NCBI RefSeq assembly: GCF_040373385.1
Contig: NZ_JBDXXH010000006.1
Span: 124,001-188,000, forward strand
Origin: Nitratidesulfovibrio sp.
Lineage (GTDB): Bacteria > Desulfobacterota > Desulfovibrionia > Desulfovibrionales > Desulfovibrionaceae
Direction: 5' to 3'
Length of the DNA: 64,000 nucleotides
A model generated the notes under the pieces. That model made no database searches. It was not told the origin of the DNA and saw only the letters and a list, made by a program, of their open reading frames with translations. The position numbers and the translations under genes are program-made. This document shows positions 48,942 to 58,379 of the stretch, in pieces. Position 1 is the first letter of the stretch; the number at the start of each line of letters is the position of its first letter.

Positions 48942-48973
48942 AGGGCGCATGACCACGGTCATGCGCCCTTTTG
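48942..48973 (+). terminator. Terminator of tRNA-Asn copy 1
   Basis: A 12-13-bp stem (AGGGCGCATGACC with its complement) is followed by TTTT, 7 bp after the tRNA end. The same hairpin with one loop change follows copy 2. Confidence 0.93.
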
Positions 48974-49405
48974 CATTGCGTGCCGCCGCGTTGTGGCCGC
49001 CTGGCCGGATGCGGGCGGGCGCTGGACATCAGGCCACACATTTAATATCAACATATCCATAGGCAAAGTTTCGGCGGGGCCTCGCCACCCCGCCCGCACC
49101 GCGCCGCACCCCTCCCCACTCGCGCCCAGTTCGCGCCCAGTTCGCGCCCAGTTCGCGCCCCTCCCCTCCGTTCCGTGCGGTCGCGGCCCATCATGCGTGC
49201 CCTGTGCCGCATGTCACCCGCCCGCATGCGCCCCGCGTGGTTCATGTCGTGCGCAACCGGAAAAGGAGGATACGTCCCGCCATCCCGCCCCCGTCAAACA
49301 TACCGCTTCGCGCCGTTGCCACTGGCGCACGCGACACGCACGGAGGGCAGCCTTTGGATCCGCATGCTTCATCAACCCACCGCAAGACACGGAGGAGGAC
49401 TTCGT
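48974..49405. other. Gap upstream of the YeiH-family gene
   Basis: About 430 bp without a supportable gene. It holds an AT-rich stretch near 49036-49065 that could be a promoter and an 11-bp tandem repeat at 49121-49161. Confidence 0.55.
49121..49161. repeat. 11-bp tandem repeat, about four copies
   Basis: The unit CGCGCCCAGTT occurs three times exactly and a fourth time in part, upstream of the YeiH-family transporter gene. Confidence 0.88.
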
Positions 49406-50947
49406 ATGGCTGGGGAAAACAAGCTGGGGATTTCCGTACTCTGGAAGACCGAGGACTGGCTGGCAGTCTGGCTGGGCTTTCTGATCATCATCCTGATTCT
49501 TGGCGGTCTCACCGTCAGCCTTCCCAAATTCAAGTGGACCACCGACGGCGAATTCGCCCAACTGGCCCAGAGCAAGGCGCCGGAAGTGACCGCCTTTGCC
49601 ACCCAGGCCACCACCAAGGGCGAGGCGGGAGTTGCCGCGTCCGCCGCCCTGCTCCAGACCACGCTTGCAGGCAAGGACCGCAAGGCCGTGGGCGACGCCG
49701 CCAAGGCCCTGGCCGACGCCGTCAAGGCGGCCAAGGACAAGGACATCAAGAAGAAGGGCGGCGAAATCGCCAAGTCGCTCGGCGACAACGCAGGCGCCCT
49801 GCCCGGCAAGGTGTTTGCCGCAGGCAACCTTGCCGCCTCGCTCACCCTGCTGGTGGGCCTGCTGGCGGTGGCCACGGTGGGCATCATGCTGCTGGGGCGC
49901 AACGTCGGCAACTTCCTGGCGGGCTTTCCCGTGGTGTTCGTGCTGGCGTGGCTGGCCCAGTTCATTGCCGGCAACTTCACCATCAACGACCTGGGCATAG
50001 AATACGTGCTGTGGTGCCTGTTCCTGGGGCTGATCGTCAGCAACTTCGCCGGGCTGCCGCAATGGCTGCGCCCGGCGGTGCAGACGGAGTACTACATCAA
50101 GACGGGCCTGGTCATCCTTGGCGCGGGCATCCTGTTCGGAGAAATCGTGCAGGCCGGGATGTACGCCATCGTGCAGGCCCTGCTGGTGATCACCGTGGTG
50201 TGGTACTTCACCTTCTGGCTGTGCAAGAAGCTGGACATCGACGACGAGTTCTCGGCCATGCTTTCCTCGGCCGTGTCCATCTGCGGGGTGTCGGCGGCCA
50301 TTGCCACCTCCGGCGCGGTACGGGGCGACCCCAAGAAGCTCTCGTACGTCACCTCGGTGGTGCTCATCTGCGCCGTGCCCATGATGGTGCTGCAACCGAT
50401 CATCGCCAAGATGACCGGCATGCCCGACCTGGTGGCAGGCGCCTGGATGGGCGGCACCCTCGACACCTCCGGCTCGGTGGTGGCGGCGGGCGCGCTGGTG
50501 AGTGAAACGGCCATGAAGATCGGCGTCATCGTCAAGATGGGCCAGAACGTGTTCATCGGCTTTGCCGCGTTCTTCCTGGCGGTGTGGTGGGCCTACAAGG
50601 AATCGGCCCACCTGCCCGGCGGGCAGAAGCCCAGCGCCATGGAGATATGGGACCGCTTCCCCAAGTTTGTGCTGGGGTTCATGGCGGCTTCGGTGCTGTT
50701 CTCGTTCTTCCTGCCCGGCGACATGGTCAGCGCCACCAAGTCCACCCTGGGCGGGCTGCGCACCTGGTGGTTCGCGCTGGCCTTCACCTGCATCGGGCTC
50801 GAGACGCGCTTCAGCGAACTGGCCAGCCTTGGCGGGGGCAAGCCTGCCCTGGCCTTCGTCATCGGGCAGGGGGTGAACATCATCTGGACGCTGGTGCTCG
50901 CCTACCTGATCTTTGGCGGCACGCTGTTCCCGCCGCCGCCCATGTAG
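49406..50947 (+). CDS. YeiH-family putative anion exporter with Ala/Lys-rich insertion
   Basis: A 513-residue inner-membrane protein of the YeiH/UPF0324 family, often annotated as a putative sulfate exporter on weak evidence. Helix 1 (about 18-38) is separated from the rest by an Ala/Lys-rich segment of about 85 residues (50-133, with GKDRKAVGDAAKALADAVKA), which family members usually lack. The remaining ten or so helices carry IKTGLVILGAGILFGEI, SAVSICGVSAAIATSGAV and GAWMGGTLDTSGSVVAAG, all core family segments. GGAGGAGG lies upstream of the ATG. In a sulfate reducer the substrate could be a sulfur oxyanion, but that is conjecture. Confidence 0.85.
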   Translation: MAGENKLGISVLWKTEDWLAVWLGFLIIILILGGLTVSLPKFKWTTDGEFAQLAQSKAPEVTAFATQATTKGEAGVAASAALLQTTLAGKDRKAVGDAAKALADAVKAAKDKDIKKKGGEIAKSLGDNAGALPGKVFAAGNLAASLTLLVGLLAVATVGIMLLGRNVGNFLAGFPVVFVLAWLAQFIAGNFTINDLGIEYVLWCLFLGLIVSNFAGLPQWLRPAVQTEYYIKTGLVILGAGILFGEIVQAGMYAIVQALLVITVVWYFTFWLCKKLDIDDEFSAMLSSAVSICGVSAAIATSGAVRGDPKKLSYVTSVVLICAVPMMVLQPIIAKMTGMPDLVAGAWMGGTLDTSGSVVAAGALVSETAMKIGVIVKMGQNVFIGFAAFFLAVWWAYKESAHLPGGQKPSAMEIWDRFPKFVLGFMAASVLFSFFLPGDMVSATKSTLGGLRTWWFALAFTCIGLETRFSELASLGGGKPALAFVIGQGVNIIWTLVLAYLIFGGTLFPPPPM

Positions 50948-51090
50948 CCGATAGTGCACCACCGCCGCCCGTCCCGGCCATACGGACACGCCGGGGCGGA
51001 CGGCGGCCCGGCGGAATACCGCGCCGGGGGCTGCCTGCCCCCGGCGCGTCATCACGCCACACCCGCACCATACCCGAACGGGAGCACACC

Positions 51091-53979
51091 ATGACCCAGC
51101 CCGCATGGCACGCCATGGACACGGACGAAGTGGCACGCACCCTGGGCACGGACCCGGCGCGCGGCCTTTCCGCCGCCCAGGCCGAGGAACAACTGTCCCG
51201 ACACGGTCCCAATGAACTGACCCACGAGGAAAAGCCCTCGCCCCTGCGCATGTTCCTGGGGCAGTTCGCCAACGTGCTCATCGTCATCCTGCTGGCTGCG
51301 GTGGTCCTTTCCGCCGCCGTGGGCGAGGTGGTGGACGCGGCCATCATCCTGGCCATCGTGCTGTTCTGCGCGGTGCTCGGCTTTGTGCAGGAATACCGGG
51401 CGGAACAGGCCCTGGATGCCCTGAAGAAAATGCTCTCGCCCACCACCTGCGTGCTGCGCGACGGCACGGAGACGCGCATCCCCTCGGCCCAGGTGGTGCC
51501 CGGTGACGTGGTGCTGCTGGAGGCGGGCGACCGCGTACCCGCCGATGCGCGCCTCGTCGAGGCTCACTCCCTGCGCTGCGACGAGGCACCCCTGACCGGC
51601 GAATCGCTGCCCGTGGGCAAGGGCACGGACCCCGTGGCCGAAGACGCGGGCACGGCCGACCGGCGCAACATGACCTTCACCGGCACCACCATCACCTATG
51701 GGCGGGGGCGTGCCGTGGTCACCGCCACGGGCATGGAAACGGCCTTCGGGCAGATCGCCCGCGAGGTGGCCACCGTGGAAACGGTGAAAACCCCGCTGGA
51801 AAAACGCACCGAGGAAATCGGCAAGTGGCTGGGCATCATCGCCCTGACCATCTGCGTGCTGGTAGCCGGGTTCAGCATCGCGCGCGAGGCCGTGCACGGC
51901 ACCGTGGATTTCGCCTTCATCGTGTCCATGATCATGTTCGCCGTGTCGCTAGCCGTTGCCGCCGTGCCGGAAGCGCTGGCCGCCATCGTCACCGGGGCGC
52001 TGGCCATCGGCATGCGCCAGATGGCCCGGCGCGGGGCGCTGGTGCGGCGCATGCCCGCCGTGGAGACGCTGGGCTGCACCACGGTGATCTGCACCGACAA
52101 GACCGGCACCCTGACGCGCGGCGAAATGACCGTGCGCGCGCTGTTCACCTTCCCGGCAGCGGGAACAGGGGGAAACATCGCGGAGGCGGCGGGCATCGAA
52201 ACCGAGGTCACCGGCTCGGGCTACGAACCCAGGGGCGGCCTGCGCCATGGCGGGCATGACATTGATGCATCCGACGGCCCGCCCCCGCGCGAGGTGCAGG
52301 CCCTGCTGCTGGCGGGCCTGCTGTGCAATGACGCCGAGCTGCTGCCCCCCGGCGATTCCGGGCAGTGGGCCATCCGGGGCGACCCCACCGAGGCGGCGCT
52401 GGTGGTCGCCGCGCTGAAGCTGCGCACCCCCGATGCCGACAACACCGCCGAATCCTGCCCGGCCTGGCTGGCCGCCCTGCCCCAAACGCCCGGGGCGGGC
52501 TGCGCCCTGCACGTGCGCGCGCCCAACCCGCGCCTGGAGGAATTTCCGTTCAGTTCGGAGCGCAAGCGCATGACCACCATGCACGCGCTGTCGCCCCAGG
52601 CCGCCCCGGTGGCGGGCGCGGACCACGCGGCCTTCATGAAGGGCGCGCCAGAGGTGGTGCTGGCCCGGTGCGACCGGGTGCTGGCGGGCGGAGAGATACG
52701 CCCCCTGAGCTACGCCGACCGCGCCGCCGTTCAGGCAGCGGCGGAACGCATGGCCGAACGCGCCCTGCGCGTGCTGGCCCTGTCCATGCTGCCCCTGCAC
52801 GGCGCCCCCGGCGACCACCAGCCTGCCCCGCTTGCGGAAGACGAGGCCGAGTACGGCCACGTGCTGCTGGGCCTTGCGGGCATGATGGACCCGCCCCGCG
52901 ACGAGGCGGCGCAAGCCGTGGCCACCTGCCGCCGGGTGGGCATCCGCCCGGTGATGATCACCGGCGACCACCGCCTGACGGCAGAGGCCGTGGCCCGCGA
53001 AATCGGCATCCATCGGGAGGGCGACGTGGTGCTCACCGGCGACGGGCTAGCCGCGCTGGACGATGCCACCTTCGCGGGCATGGTGGACCGGGTCAGCGTG
53101 TATGCCCGCGTATCGCCCATGGACAAGCTGCGCATCGTCAAGGCGTGGAAGGCGCGCGGTGACGTGGTGGCCATGACCGGCGACGGGGTGAACGATGCCC
53201 CGGCCCTGAAGCAGGCCGACATCGGCGTGGCCATGGGCATCACCGGCACCGAGGTGGCCCGCGAGGCGGCGGACATGGTGCTGACCGACGACAACTTCGC
53301 CTCCATCGTGAAAGCCATTGAACTAGGCCGGTGGATTTACGACAACATCAAGAAATATCTCACCTTCCTGCTGCGCTGCAACATCACGGAGGTGGCCGTC
53401 ATCGGCGGCACCGTACTGCTTCTGGGGCCGGAATACCTGCCCCTGCTGCCCGCCGCCATCCTGTACATCAACCTGGCCACCGACGGACTGCCCGCGCTGG
53501 CCCTGGGCGTGGCCCCGCCGGACCCGGACATCATGGACCGCCCCCCGCGCGACCCGCGCGAAAGCGTGTTCACCAGGGACGTGAAGATATTCGTGCTGCT
53601 GGCCGTATGCATCGAGATACCGCTGTTCTTCGGCCTGTTCCTGCACGATCTTGCGGACATCGGCACCGCGCGCACCGAAATGTTCTTCTTGTTCATCATC
53701 GTGGAGATGATCATCGCGCTGAACTTCCGGTCCATGCGCTTCAGCATCGTGCAGGCCCCGCCGCACGGCTGGCTGCTGCTGGCCATCGCCTGGGAGGTGG
53801 CGCTGGTGGCCGTGCTGATGCAGTTCGCGCCGGTGCGCGAGGCCTTCGGCATCCACATGCCCGGCGGGCGCACCCTGGGCATCATCACCGCCTTCGGCGC
53901 GGCGGTGTTCGCCTCCATGGAGGTGGCCAAGGTGTTCATCCGCAGGCAGATGGCGGCGGGTGCCGGGGTGCCGGACTAA
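51091..53979 (+). CDS. P-type cation-transporting ATPase (P2, Ca2+-type)
   Basis: A 962-residue P-type ATPase. It has an N-terminal cation-ATPase domain (GLSAAQAEEQLSRHGPNEL), an actuator loop with TGES, the phosphorylation site in CTDKTGTLT and the hinge TGDGVNDAPALKQADIGVAM. The membrane motif VAAVPEALAAIVTGAL is close to the PEGL/PEAL motif of Ca2+ and Na+/K+ type pumps. Helices and the C-terminal bundle are complete. It likely exports Ca2+ or another divalent or alkali cation; selectivity is not certain. GGGAG precedes the ATG. It follows the YeiH-family gene by 143 bp in the same direction. Confidence 0.92.
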   Translation: MTQPAWHAMDTDEVARTLGTDPARGLSAAQAEEQLSRHGPNELTHEEKPSPLRMFLGQFANVLIVILLAAVVLSAAVGEVVDAAIILAIVLFCAVLGFVQEYRAEQALDALKKMLSPTTCVLRDGTETRIPSAQVVPGDVVLLEAGDRVPADARLVEAHSLRCDEAPLTGESLPVGKGTDPVAEDAGTADRRNMTFTGTTITYGRGRAVVTATGMETAFGQIAREVATVETVKTPLEKRTEEIGKWLGIIALTICVLVAGFSIAREAVHGTVDFAFIVSMIMFAVSLAVAAVPEALAAIVTGALAIGMRQMARRGALVRRMPAVETLGCTTVICTDKTGTLTRGEMTVRALFTFPAAGTGGNIAEAAGIETEVTGSGYEPRGGLRHGGHDIDASDGPPPREVQALLLAGLLCNDAELLPPGDSGQWAIRGDPTEAALVVAALKLRTPDADNTAESCPAWLAALPQTPGAGCALHVRAPNPRLEEFPFSSERKRMTTMHALSPQAAPVAGADHAAFMKGAPEVVLARCDRVLAGGEIRPLSYADRAAVQAAAERMAERALRVLALSMLPLHGAPGDHQPAPLAEDEAEYGHVLLGLAGMMDPPRDEAAQAVATCRRVGIRPVMITGDHRLTAEAVAREIGIHREGDVVLTGDGLAALDDATFAGMVDRVSVYARVSPMDKLRIVKAWKARGDVVAMTGDGVNDAPALKQADIGVAMGITGTEVAREAADMVLTDDNFASIVKAIELGRWIYDNIKKYLTFLLRCNITEVAVIGGTVLLLGPEYLPLLPAAILYINLATDGLPALALGVAPPDPDIMDRPPRDPRESVFTRDVKIFVLLAVCIEIPLFFGLFLHDLADIGTARTEMFFLFIIVEMIIALNFRSMRFSIVQAPPHGWLLLAIAWEVALVAVLMQFAPVREAFGIHMPGGRTLGIITAFGAAVFASMEVAKVFIRRQMAAGAGVPD

Positions 53980-53991
53980 AAAAAGGCAGGG

Positions 53992-54027
53992 CTGGCAGGA
54001 CGGGCAGGACTGGCAGGACGGGCAAGG
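53992..54027. repeat. 9-bp tandem repeat, four copies
   Basis: CTGGCAGGA and CGGGCAGGA alternate, so two 18-bp units follow the ATPase stop codon. It lies in the convergent gap with the radical SAM gene. Confidence 0.85.
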
Positions 54028-54147
54028 TCGGACGCCGGGAAGTGGCGGGAAACGACACCGGAAGACGCCGGACGACGCCGGAAACTGCCCTCCGGGGCGG
54101 CAAGGCCACGGCAACGCGGCGGGCCGAAGGTTGTGGCGAAGCGCCCG

Positions 54148-55344
54148 TCAGTGCACCCGCAGCTTGATGCACCCCTCGCAGGGCGCTGGCGGCATGCCCC
54201 GCGCATGGGCGGCGCGAAACGCCGCATACGCCGGACGCCCCCATACCTCGGCCAGGGTGGCGTCCTCCACGCTGCCGAACAGCATGCGCCCGGCCGCAAC
54301 CGGGCCGGAACCGTCACGCGGGCGGCCACCGCACAGGGGCAGCGCCGCGAACACGCAGGGGGCCACCATGCCGTCCACGGTTATCACGGCGGCACGGCCC
54401 ACGTTTTCGGTGCACGAAGCATCCCCCTCGCGCGCCGCCAGCGCGTGCAGCATGGCGCTGGGGACGTCCCAGAGTTCCGGCGGTTCGTGCCCCGGCAGGA
54501 ACGGATGGTCAGGCGTGACCGAGTGAGCCTGCAGCGAAACGGCAGCGTCCTGCCGCCCGTCCTGCCGCGGAACCGGATGTACGGGCAAAGATGCAGGCGG
54601 TTGCGCGGGCCGGGGCAGGCGCCAGACCATCCGGATGCCCTCTGCCTCGGCAACCGTGCATGCCGCTTCCAGCCGCCGCCCCAGTGCGGCCAGTTCGTCA
54701 GCCCCGGCATGGGCGTAGGCGGCGTCCGCAAGTTGGGGCGTGGTCACGTGGTCCAGCGTGGACACCACCACCGTTTCCACGCCGCGCCCGCGCAGCAACG
54801 CGGGGAGAGCTTCCGGCCCGCCCGTGTCCTGGCGCAGCAGCATGTAGGCCAGATGCACGCGGGGCAGCACGCTGCCCGCACGCGCCTTGGCCTCGCGCAA
54901 GGCGTCCAGCGCGGCCAGCACCCGTGCGGTTGGCGCTCCGCGCCGCACCGCATCGTTGCGGGCACCGATGCCCGCCAGCGACAGGGCCACCATGTCCACC
55001 CCGGCATCCACCAGCACCCCGGCCATGCCTGCATCCAGATGCATGCCGTTGGTGGTCAGCCCCACCGCGTACCCCGCCGCCACGGCCTCGGCCAGCATGT
55101 CCGGATACCGGGGATGCAGCAGCGGCTCGCCCCATCCCTGCAAGTGCAGGTGGCGCGTGCCCCGGCAGGCGGTCAGCACCCGCCGGAACAGCGCCATGGG
55201 CATGTCCGCGTTGCGCCATCCATCCCCGCAGGCGGTGCGCGGGCAATAGACGCACGCCGCGTCGCAGCGGGTGGTCACCTCCACCTGCACCCAGTCCCAC
55301 CGGGGGCGGCGGGGGCGAAACAGCGCACGCAGGGCAGGGAACAT
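54148..55344 (-). CDS. Radical SAM protein with SPASM-like C-terminus
   Basis: A 398-residue radical SAM enzyme. The cluster motif CDAACVYC (CX3CX2C) is at about residue 27-34, followed by HLHLQGWGEPLLHPRYPDM for SAM binding. The C-terminal end has cysteines in SCTENVG, PCVFAALPLCGG and PCEGCIKLRVH, in keeping with an auxiliary Fe-S cluster of the SPASM/twitch type. Such enzymes often modify peptides or sugars; no precursor peptide gene is visible nearby. The start at 55344 has GGGAGG. A short 11-bp repeat lies just upstream. Confidence 0.88.
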   Translation of the reverse strand: MFPALRALFRPRRPRWDWVQVEVTTRCDAACVYCPRTACGDGWRNADMPMALFRRVLTACRGTRHLHLQGWGEPLLHPRYPDMLAEAVAAGYAVGLTTNGMHLDAGMAGVLVDAGVDMVALSLAGIGARNDAVRRGAPTARVLAALDALREAKARAGSVLPRVHLAYMLLRQDTGGPEALPALLRGRGVETVVVSTLDHVTTPQLADAAYAHAGADELAALGRRLEAACTVAEAEGIRMVWRLPRPAQPPASLPVHPVPRQDGRQDAAVSLQAHSVTPDHPFLPGHEPPELWDVPSAMLHALAAREGDASCTENVGRAAVITVDGMVAPCVFAALPLCGGRPRDGSGPVAAGRMLFGSVEDATLAEVWGRPAYAAFRAAHARGMPPAPCEGCIKLRVH

Positions 55345-55361
55345 GGATCCTCCCGTCCGGA

Positions 55362-55394
55362 CCAGATACGGGCCAGATACGGGCCGGTTACGGG
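55362..55394. repeat. 11-bp tandem repeat, three copies
   Basis: CCAGATACGGG occurs twice exactly and then as CCGGTTACGGG, just upstream of the radical SAM ribosome site, where it may affect expression. Confidence 0.8.
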
Positions 55395-55498
55395 CCAGGC
55401 ATAAGGCAGGCAGGGGACCGGCATGAGGCAACAGGGGCGGCCCATGGCACGTCCACGGCCCCCCATGGGACCGGGCGGCACCCCACCCTTTTCGCAAT

Positions 55499-56179
55499 TC
55501 AGCCGTACATGCGGAACGGGTTGGGCCACAGCCGGTTCACCCGGGTAGCGTAGCGATCCCATGCATCACCGAAGCGGGCGGCAAGAAACGATTCCTCCAC
55601 CACCACCGTCTCGCGGAACAGCGCCCATGCCACCACCGGCCCGGCCAGCATGGGCCACGAGGCGAAACACAGCGCGATGCCCGGCAAAATGCCCAGGATC
55701 CACCCCGCGTAGATGGGGTTGCGGGTGATCCGGTACGGGCCGCCGGTGACCAGGCGCCCCTCCTGGCGGCCCGGCTTCAGCTCCGCCCAGGCGCGACGCA
55801 CGGTCAGCGTGCCCAGCAGCAGGGCGCACAGCCCCATGAGCACCCAGGCCCAGTGGGGCAGCATTTCCATGCCGAAAGGCCCCGGCAGGGCCAGGGTAAG
55901 CCCCGCTCCGCCAAGCTGCGCCAGCAGGGCGGGCACCACGATGCGCGGCCCCGCGCCCCACAGCGAAAGATCCTCCGGCGTCACGCCCCCGGCGCGTTCG
56001 TCCTCGTGCGACGGCACCACACGGGGGATGGACGGGCCTTCCCCCGCCGCGCCCGGTTCGCCGGGCAGATCCGGCTCGCCGTGCGGCGGACGGAAGGAAC
56101 CCGGCTGCCGGTCGTCCGCCTCGTCGGTCCGCAGCAACGCGGAGTATTCGTGCGCGATGTCCAGATGGTCGTGTTTCAT
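55499..56179 (-). CDS. Isoprenylcysteine methyltransferase-like membrane protein
   Basis: A 226-residue protein. The first 80 residues are hydrophilic and acidic without a recognised domain. Three or four helices follow, and the catalytic-like segment GGPYRITRNPIYAGWIL and FGDAWDRYATRVNRLWPNP match the ICMT/PEMT methyltransferase superfamily. Bacterial members methylate lipids or small molecules at the membrane; the substrate is unknown. The start at 56179 has GGAGG. It reads towards the radical SAM gene with a 154-bp gap. Confidence 0.82.
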   Translation of the reverse strand: MKHDHLDIAHEYSALLRTDEADDRQPGSFRPPHGEPDLPGEPGAAGEGPSIPRVVPSHEDERAGGVTPEDLSLWGAGPRIVVPALLAQLGGAGLTLALPGPFGMEMLPHWAWVLMGLCALLLGTLTVRRAWAELKPGRQEGRLVTGGPYRITRNPIYAGWILGILPGIALCFASWPMLAGPVVAWALFRETVVVEESFLAARFGDAWDRYATRVNRLWPNPFRMYG

Positions 56180-56497
56180 GGCGGAGCCTCCATGCCGAAG
56201 GGTTTTCCACGCCTGCACCATACCCGAATCAGCGGCCATCAGGGAAGCCCCCGGCAGCCCGCCGGTCCGATTTCCACGCACGGGCCAGCGCCATGTCCTG
56301 CTCCACGTTCCGCGCCATCCTCCGTTCCATGCCCCGCCATCACCAGGGTATACCCGCTGTCATGCCGCATGGATGCACGCGGCTTGCTGCTTCCGGAATT
56401 GCGACAGCGATAAAAATGGCGCCCGCATTTTCTTGACTGTCCGCAATACATGCATAGTATCAACAGTTACATCTGCAAACCATCAACAGGAGTCCAC

Positions 56498-57886
56498 ATG
56501 ACGCACGACACCGGTCACGACCTGCGATCTTCCTACGCACGGCCTGCGACCCCTGCCGATCGCCTGCTCGACCCCTTCCTGTCCTTCATGCGCATCGAGG
56601 CAGCCAGCGGCATCCTGCTGCTTGCCTGCACCGTGCTTGCACTGTGCGCAGCCAATTCGCCCCTGGCCACCGCATGGCATGCCTTCTGGCAGCACCCCTT
56701 CGCCATGGGGCCGGAGGGCTTCGAACTGCGCAAGCCGCTGATCCTCTGGGTGAACGACGGCCTGATGGCCATCTTCTTCTTTATGGTGGGACTGGAGATC
56801 AAGCGCGAGATGCTGGCCGGGGAACTGGCCACCCCCGCCCAGGCCCTGCCCCCCGTACTGGCGGCGGCGGGCGGCATGGCGGCCCCGGCGCTGGTCTATC
56901 TGGCCTTCAACCTGGGGCATCCTTCCGGCATAGCGCAGGGCTGGGCCGTGCCCATGGCCACCGACATCGCCTTTGCCCTCGGCGTGCTTGCGCTGGCCGG
57001 GGACCGGGTGCCCCTTTCGGTCAAGGTGTTCCTGACCGCCCTGGCCATCGCCGACGACATCGGCGCGGTGCTGGCCATCGCCCTGTTCTACACGGCGGAC
57101 ATCTCGCTGGTGGCGCTGGGCATCGGCTTTGCCGGGCTGGCCGTGGCCGCGCTGGGCAATGCCCTGGGCGTTGTGCGCACCCTGTTCTACGTGCTGGCGG
57201 GTGCCGTCACCTGGGTGGCCTTCCTGAAGTCGGGCGTGCACGCCACGGTGGCGGGCGTGCTGCTGGCCTTCTGCATTCCGGCCCGCGCGCGCGCCACCCC
57301 CGGCGACCTGGTTTCCGCCGGGCGGCGCCTGCTGGGCGCCGTGGAAAGCGGCGCTGCCGACGGGCATCTGCTGGCCGACGCCCACCGCCATGCCGCCGTC
57401 GAGGCCATGGAAACCGCCGCCCGCCATGCCGCCACGCCCCTGCGCAGGCTGGAACACGCCCTGGCCCCGTGGGTGGCCTGGGGCATCATGCCGGTGTTCG
57501 CGCTGGCCAATGCCGGGGTATCCATCAGCGCGGACCTGCTGGGGGGCCTGGGCAACCCGGTGACCATGGGCGTGGCTGCGGGCCTCTTCTTCGGCAAGCA
57601 GTTGGGCGTGCTGGCCGCCGTGTGGCTGCCGGTGAAGCTGGGCCTGGCCCGACTGCCCCGCGACATGACCTGGCGGCACGTGTACGGCGTGGCCCTGCTG
57701 GCGGGCATCGGCTTCACCATGGCCCTGTTCGTGGCGCAACTGGCCTACGCGGACGCGCGCACCCTGGACTACGCCAAGTTGGGCATCCTTTCTGCCTCCC
57801 TGGTGGCCGGGGTGTGCGGATGGCTGGTGCTGCGCACCGCTCCGCCGCCCCCGGCCCATCACGCGGGCAACCGCCCACCACGCTGA
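56498..57886 (+). CDS. nhaA: Na+/H+ antiporter
   Basis: A 462-residue antiporter of the NhaA family with 11-12 helices, longer than E. coli NhaA (388) because of an inserted cytoplasmic segment around residues 280-320. The ion-binding Asp pair is in ALAIADDIGAVLAIALFY, and MATDIAFALGVLAL and FMVGLEIKREML are diagnostic. It exports Na+ in exchange for H+. AGGAG precedes the ATG. The upstream gap near 56405-56470 is AT-richer and may hold the promoter. Confidence 0.95.
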   Translation: MTHDTGHDLRSSYARPATPADRLLDPFLSFMRIEAASGILLLACTVLALCAANSPLATAWHAFWQHPFAMGPEGFELRKPLILWVNDGLMAIFFFMVGLEIKREMLAGELATPAQALPPVLAAAGGMAAPALVYLAFNLGHPSGIAQGWAVPMATDIAFALGVLALAGDRVPLSVKVFLTALAIADDIGAVLAIALFYTADISLVALGIGFAGLAVAALGNALGVVRTLFYVLAGAVTWVAFLKSGVHATVAGVLLAFCIPARARATPGDLVSAGRRLLGAVESGAADGHLLADAHRHAAVEAMETAARHAATPLRRLEHALAPWVAWGIMPVFALANAGVSISADLLGGLGNPVTMGVAAGLFFGKQLGVLAAVWLPVKLGLARLPRDMTWRHVYGVALLAGIGFTMALFVAQLAYADARTLDYAKLGILSASLVAGVCGWLVLRTAPPPPAHHAGNRPPR

Positions 57887-57986
57887 CGCCCCGCAGTACC
57901 GCCACCAGCGCGGAAACCTGCACCATGCGCTTGACAAAGAGGCCGCTTCACCATACACACCTTCTTCGCCGCACCGTCGGCCACGT

Positions 57987-58062
57987 TCCCCGGTGGCTCA
58001 ATTGGCAGAGCGGGTGACTGTTAATCACTAGGTTGGCGGTTCAAGTCCGTCCCGGGGAGCCA
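57987..58062 (+). tRNA. tRNA-Asn (GTT), copy 2
   Basis: A 76-nt tRNA that appears identical to that at 48859, with anticodon GTT at 58020-58022 and encoded CCA. The shared block extends upstream by GCCACGT and downstream through the terminator, so the duplicated unit is about 120 bp. Confidence 0.97.
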
Positions 58063-58070
58063 GAATGTTC

Positions 58071-58101
58071 AGGGCGCATGACCATGGTCATGCGCCCTTT
58101 T
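58071..58101 (+). terminator. Terminator of tRNA-Asn copy 2
   Basis: AGGGCGCATGACC pairs with its complement and is followed by TTTT. It differs from the copy 1 hairpin by one base near the loop. Confidence 0.93.
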
Positions 58102-58379
58102 CACATCCGCGAAGCCCCCCGGCTTCCCGCCCCCGCCAGTGGGCATCCGCCCCATATCCCCCTGCTCCCACATTTTCCCACGGGGGCAATTCCCCAACTG
58201 CCCGGCACCATATCCCCGTGAAAAATAACCTGTTCGGCATCGGTTTTGGCATGCCATGCCAATCCGTTCGGGCGGTTACGCACAACACCCGTCGATAGAC
58301 ACCTCTCGATGCATGGTGCTAGATACAAGACCTCGCATTACCAGACACACCCACCTGATGAACAAGGGAGATGGCAGAG
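58102..58379. other. Upstream region of the chemoreceptor gene
   Basis: About 280 bp without a gene. It holds the palindrome TTGGCATG-C-CATGCCAA at 58246-58262, the only clear operator-like element. A sigma28 promoter was looked for and not found. Confidence 0.55.
58246..58262. promoter_or_regulatory. 17-bp palindrome upstream of the chemoreceptor
   Basis: A perfect inverted repeat (TTGGCATG, one central base, CATGCCAA) lies 117 bp before the chemoreceptor start. It could be an operator; no factor is assigned. Confidence 0.5.

Noticed and set aside
49406..50947. Firm call of a sulfate exporter
   Set aside because: The YeiH family annotation rests on weak evidence, so only a putative anion exporter is stated.
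48935..57986. Prophage or integrative element between the tRNA-Asn genes
   Set aside because: No integrase, recombinase, phage or transfer gene is present, so only duplication or an ancient island remains possible.
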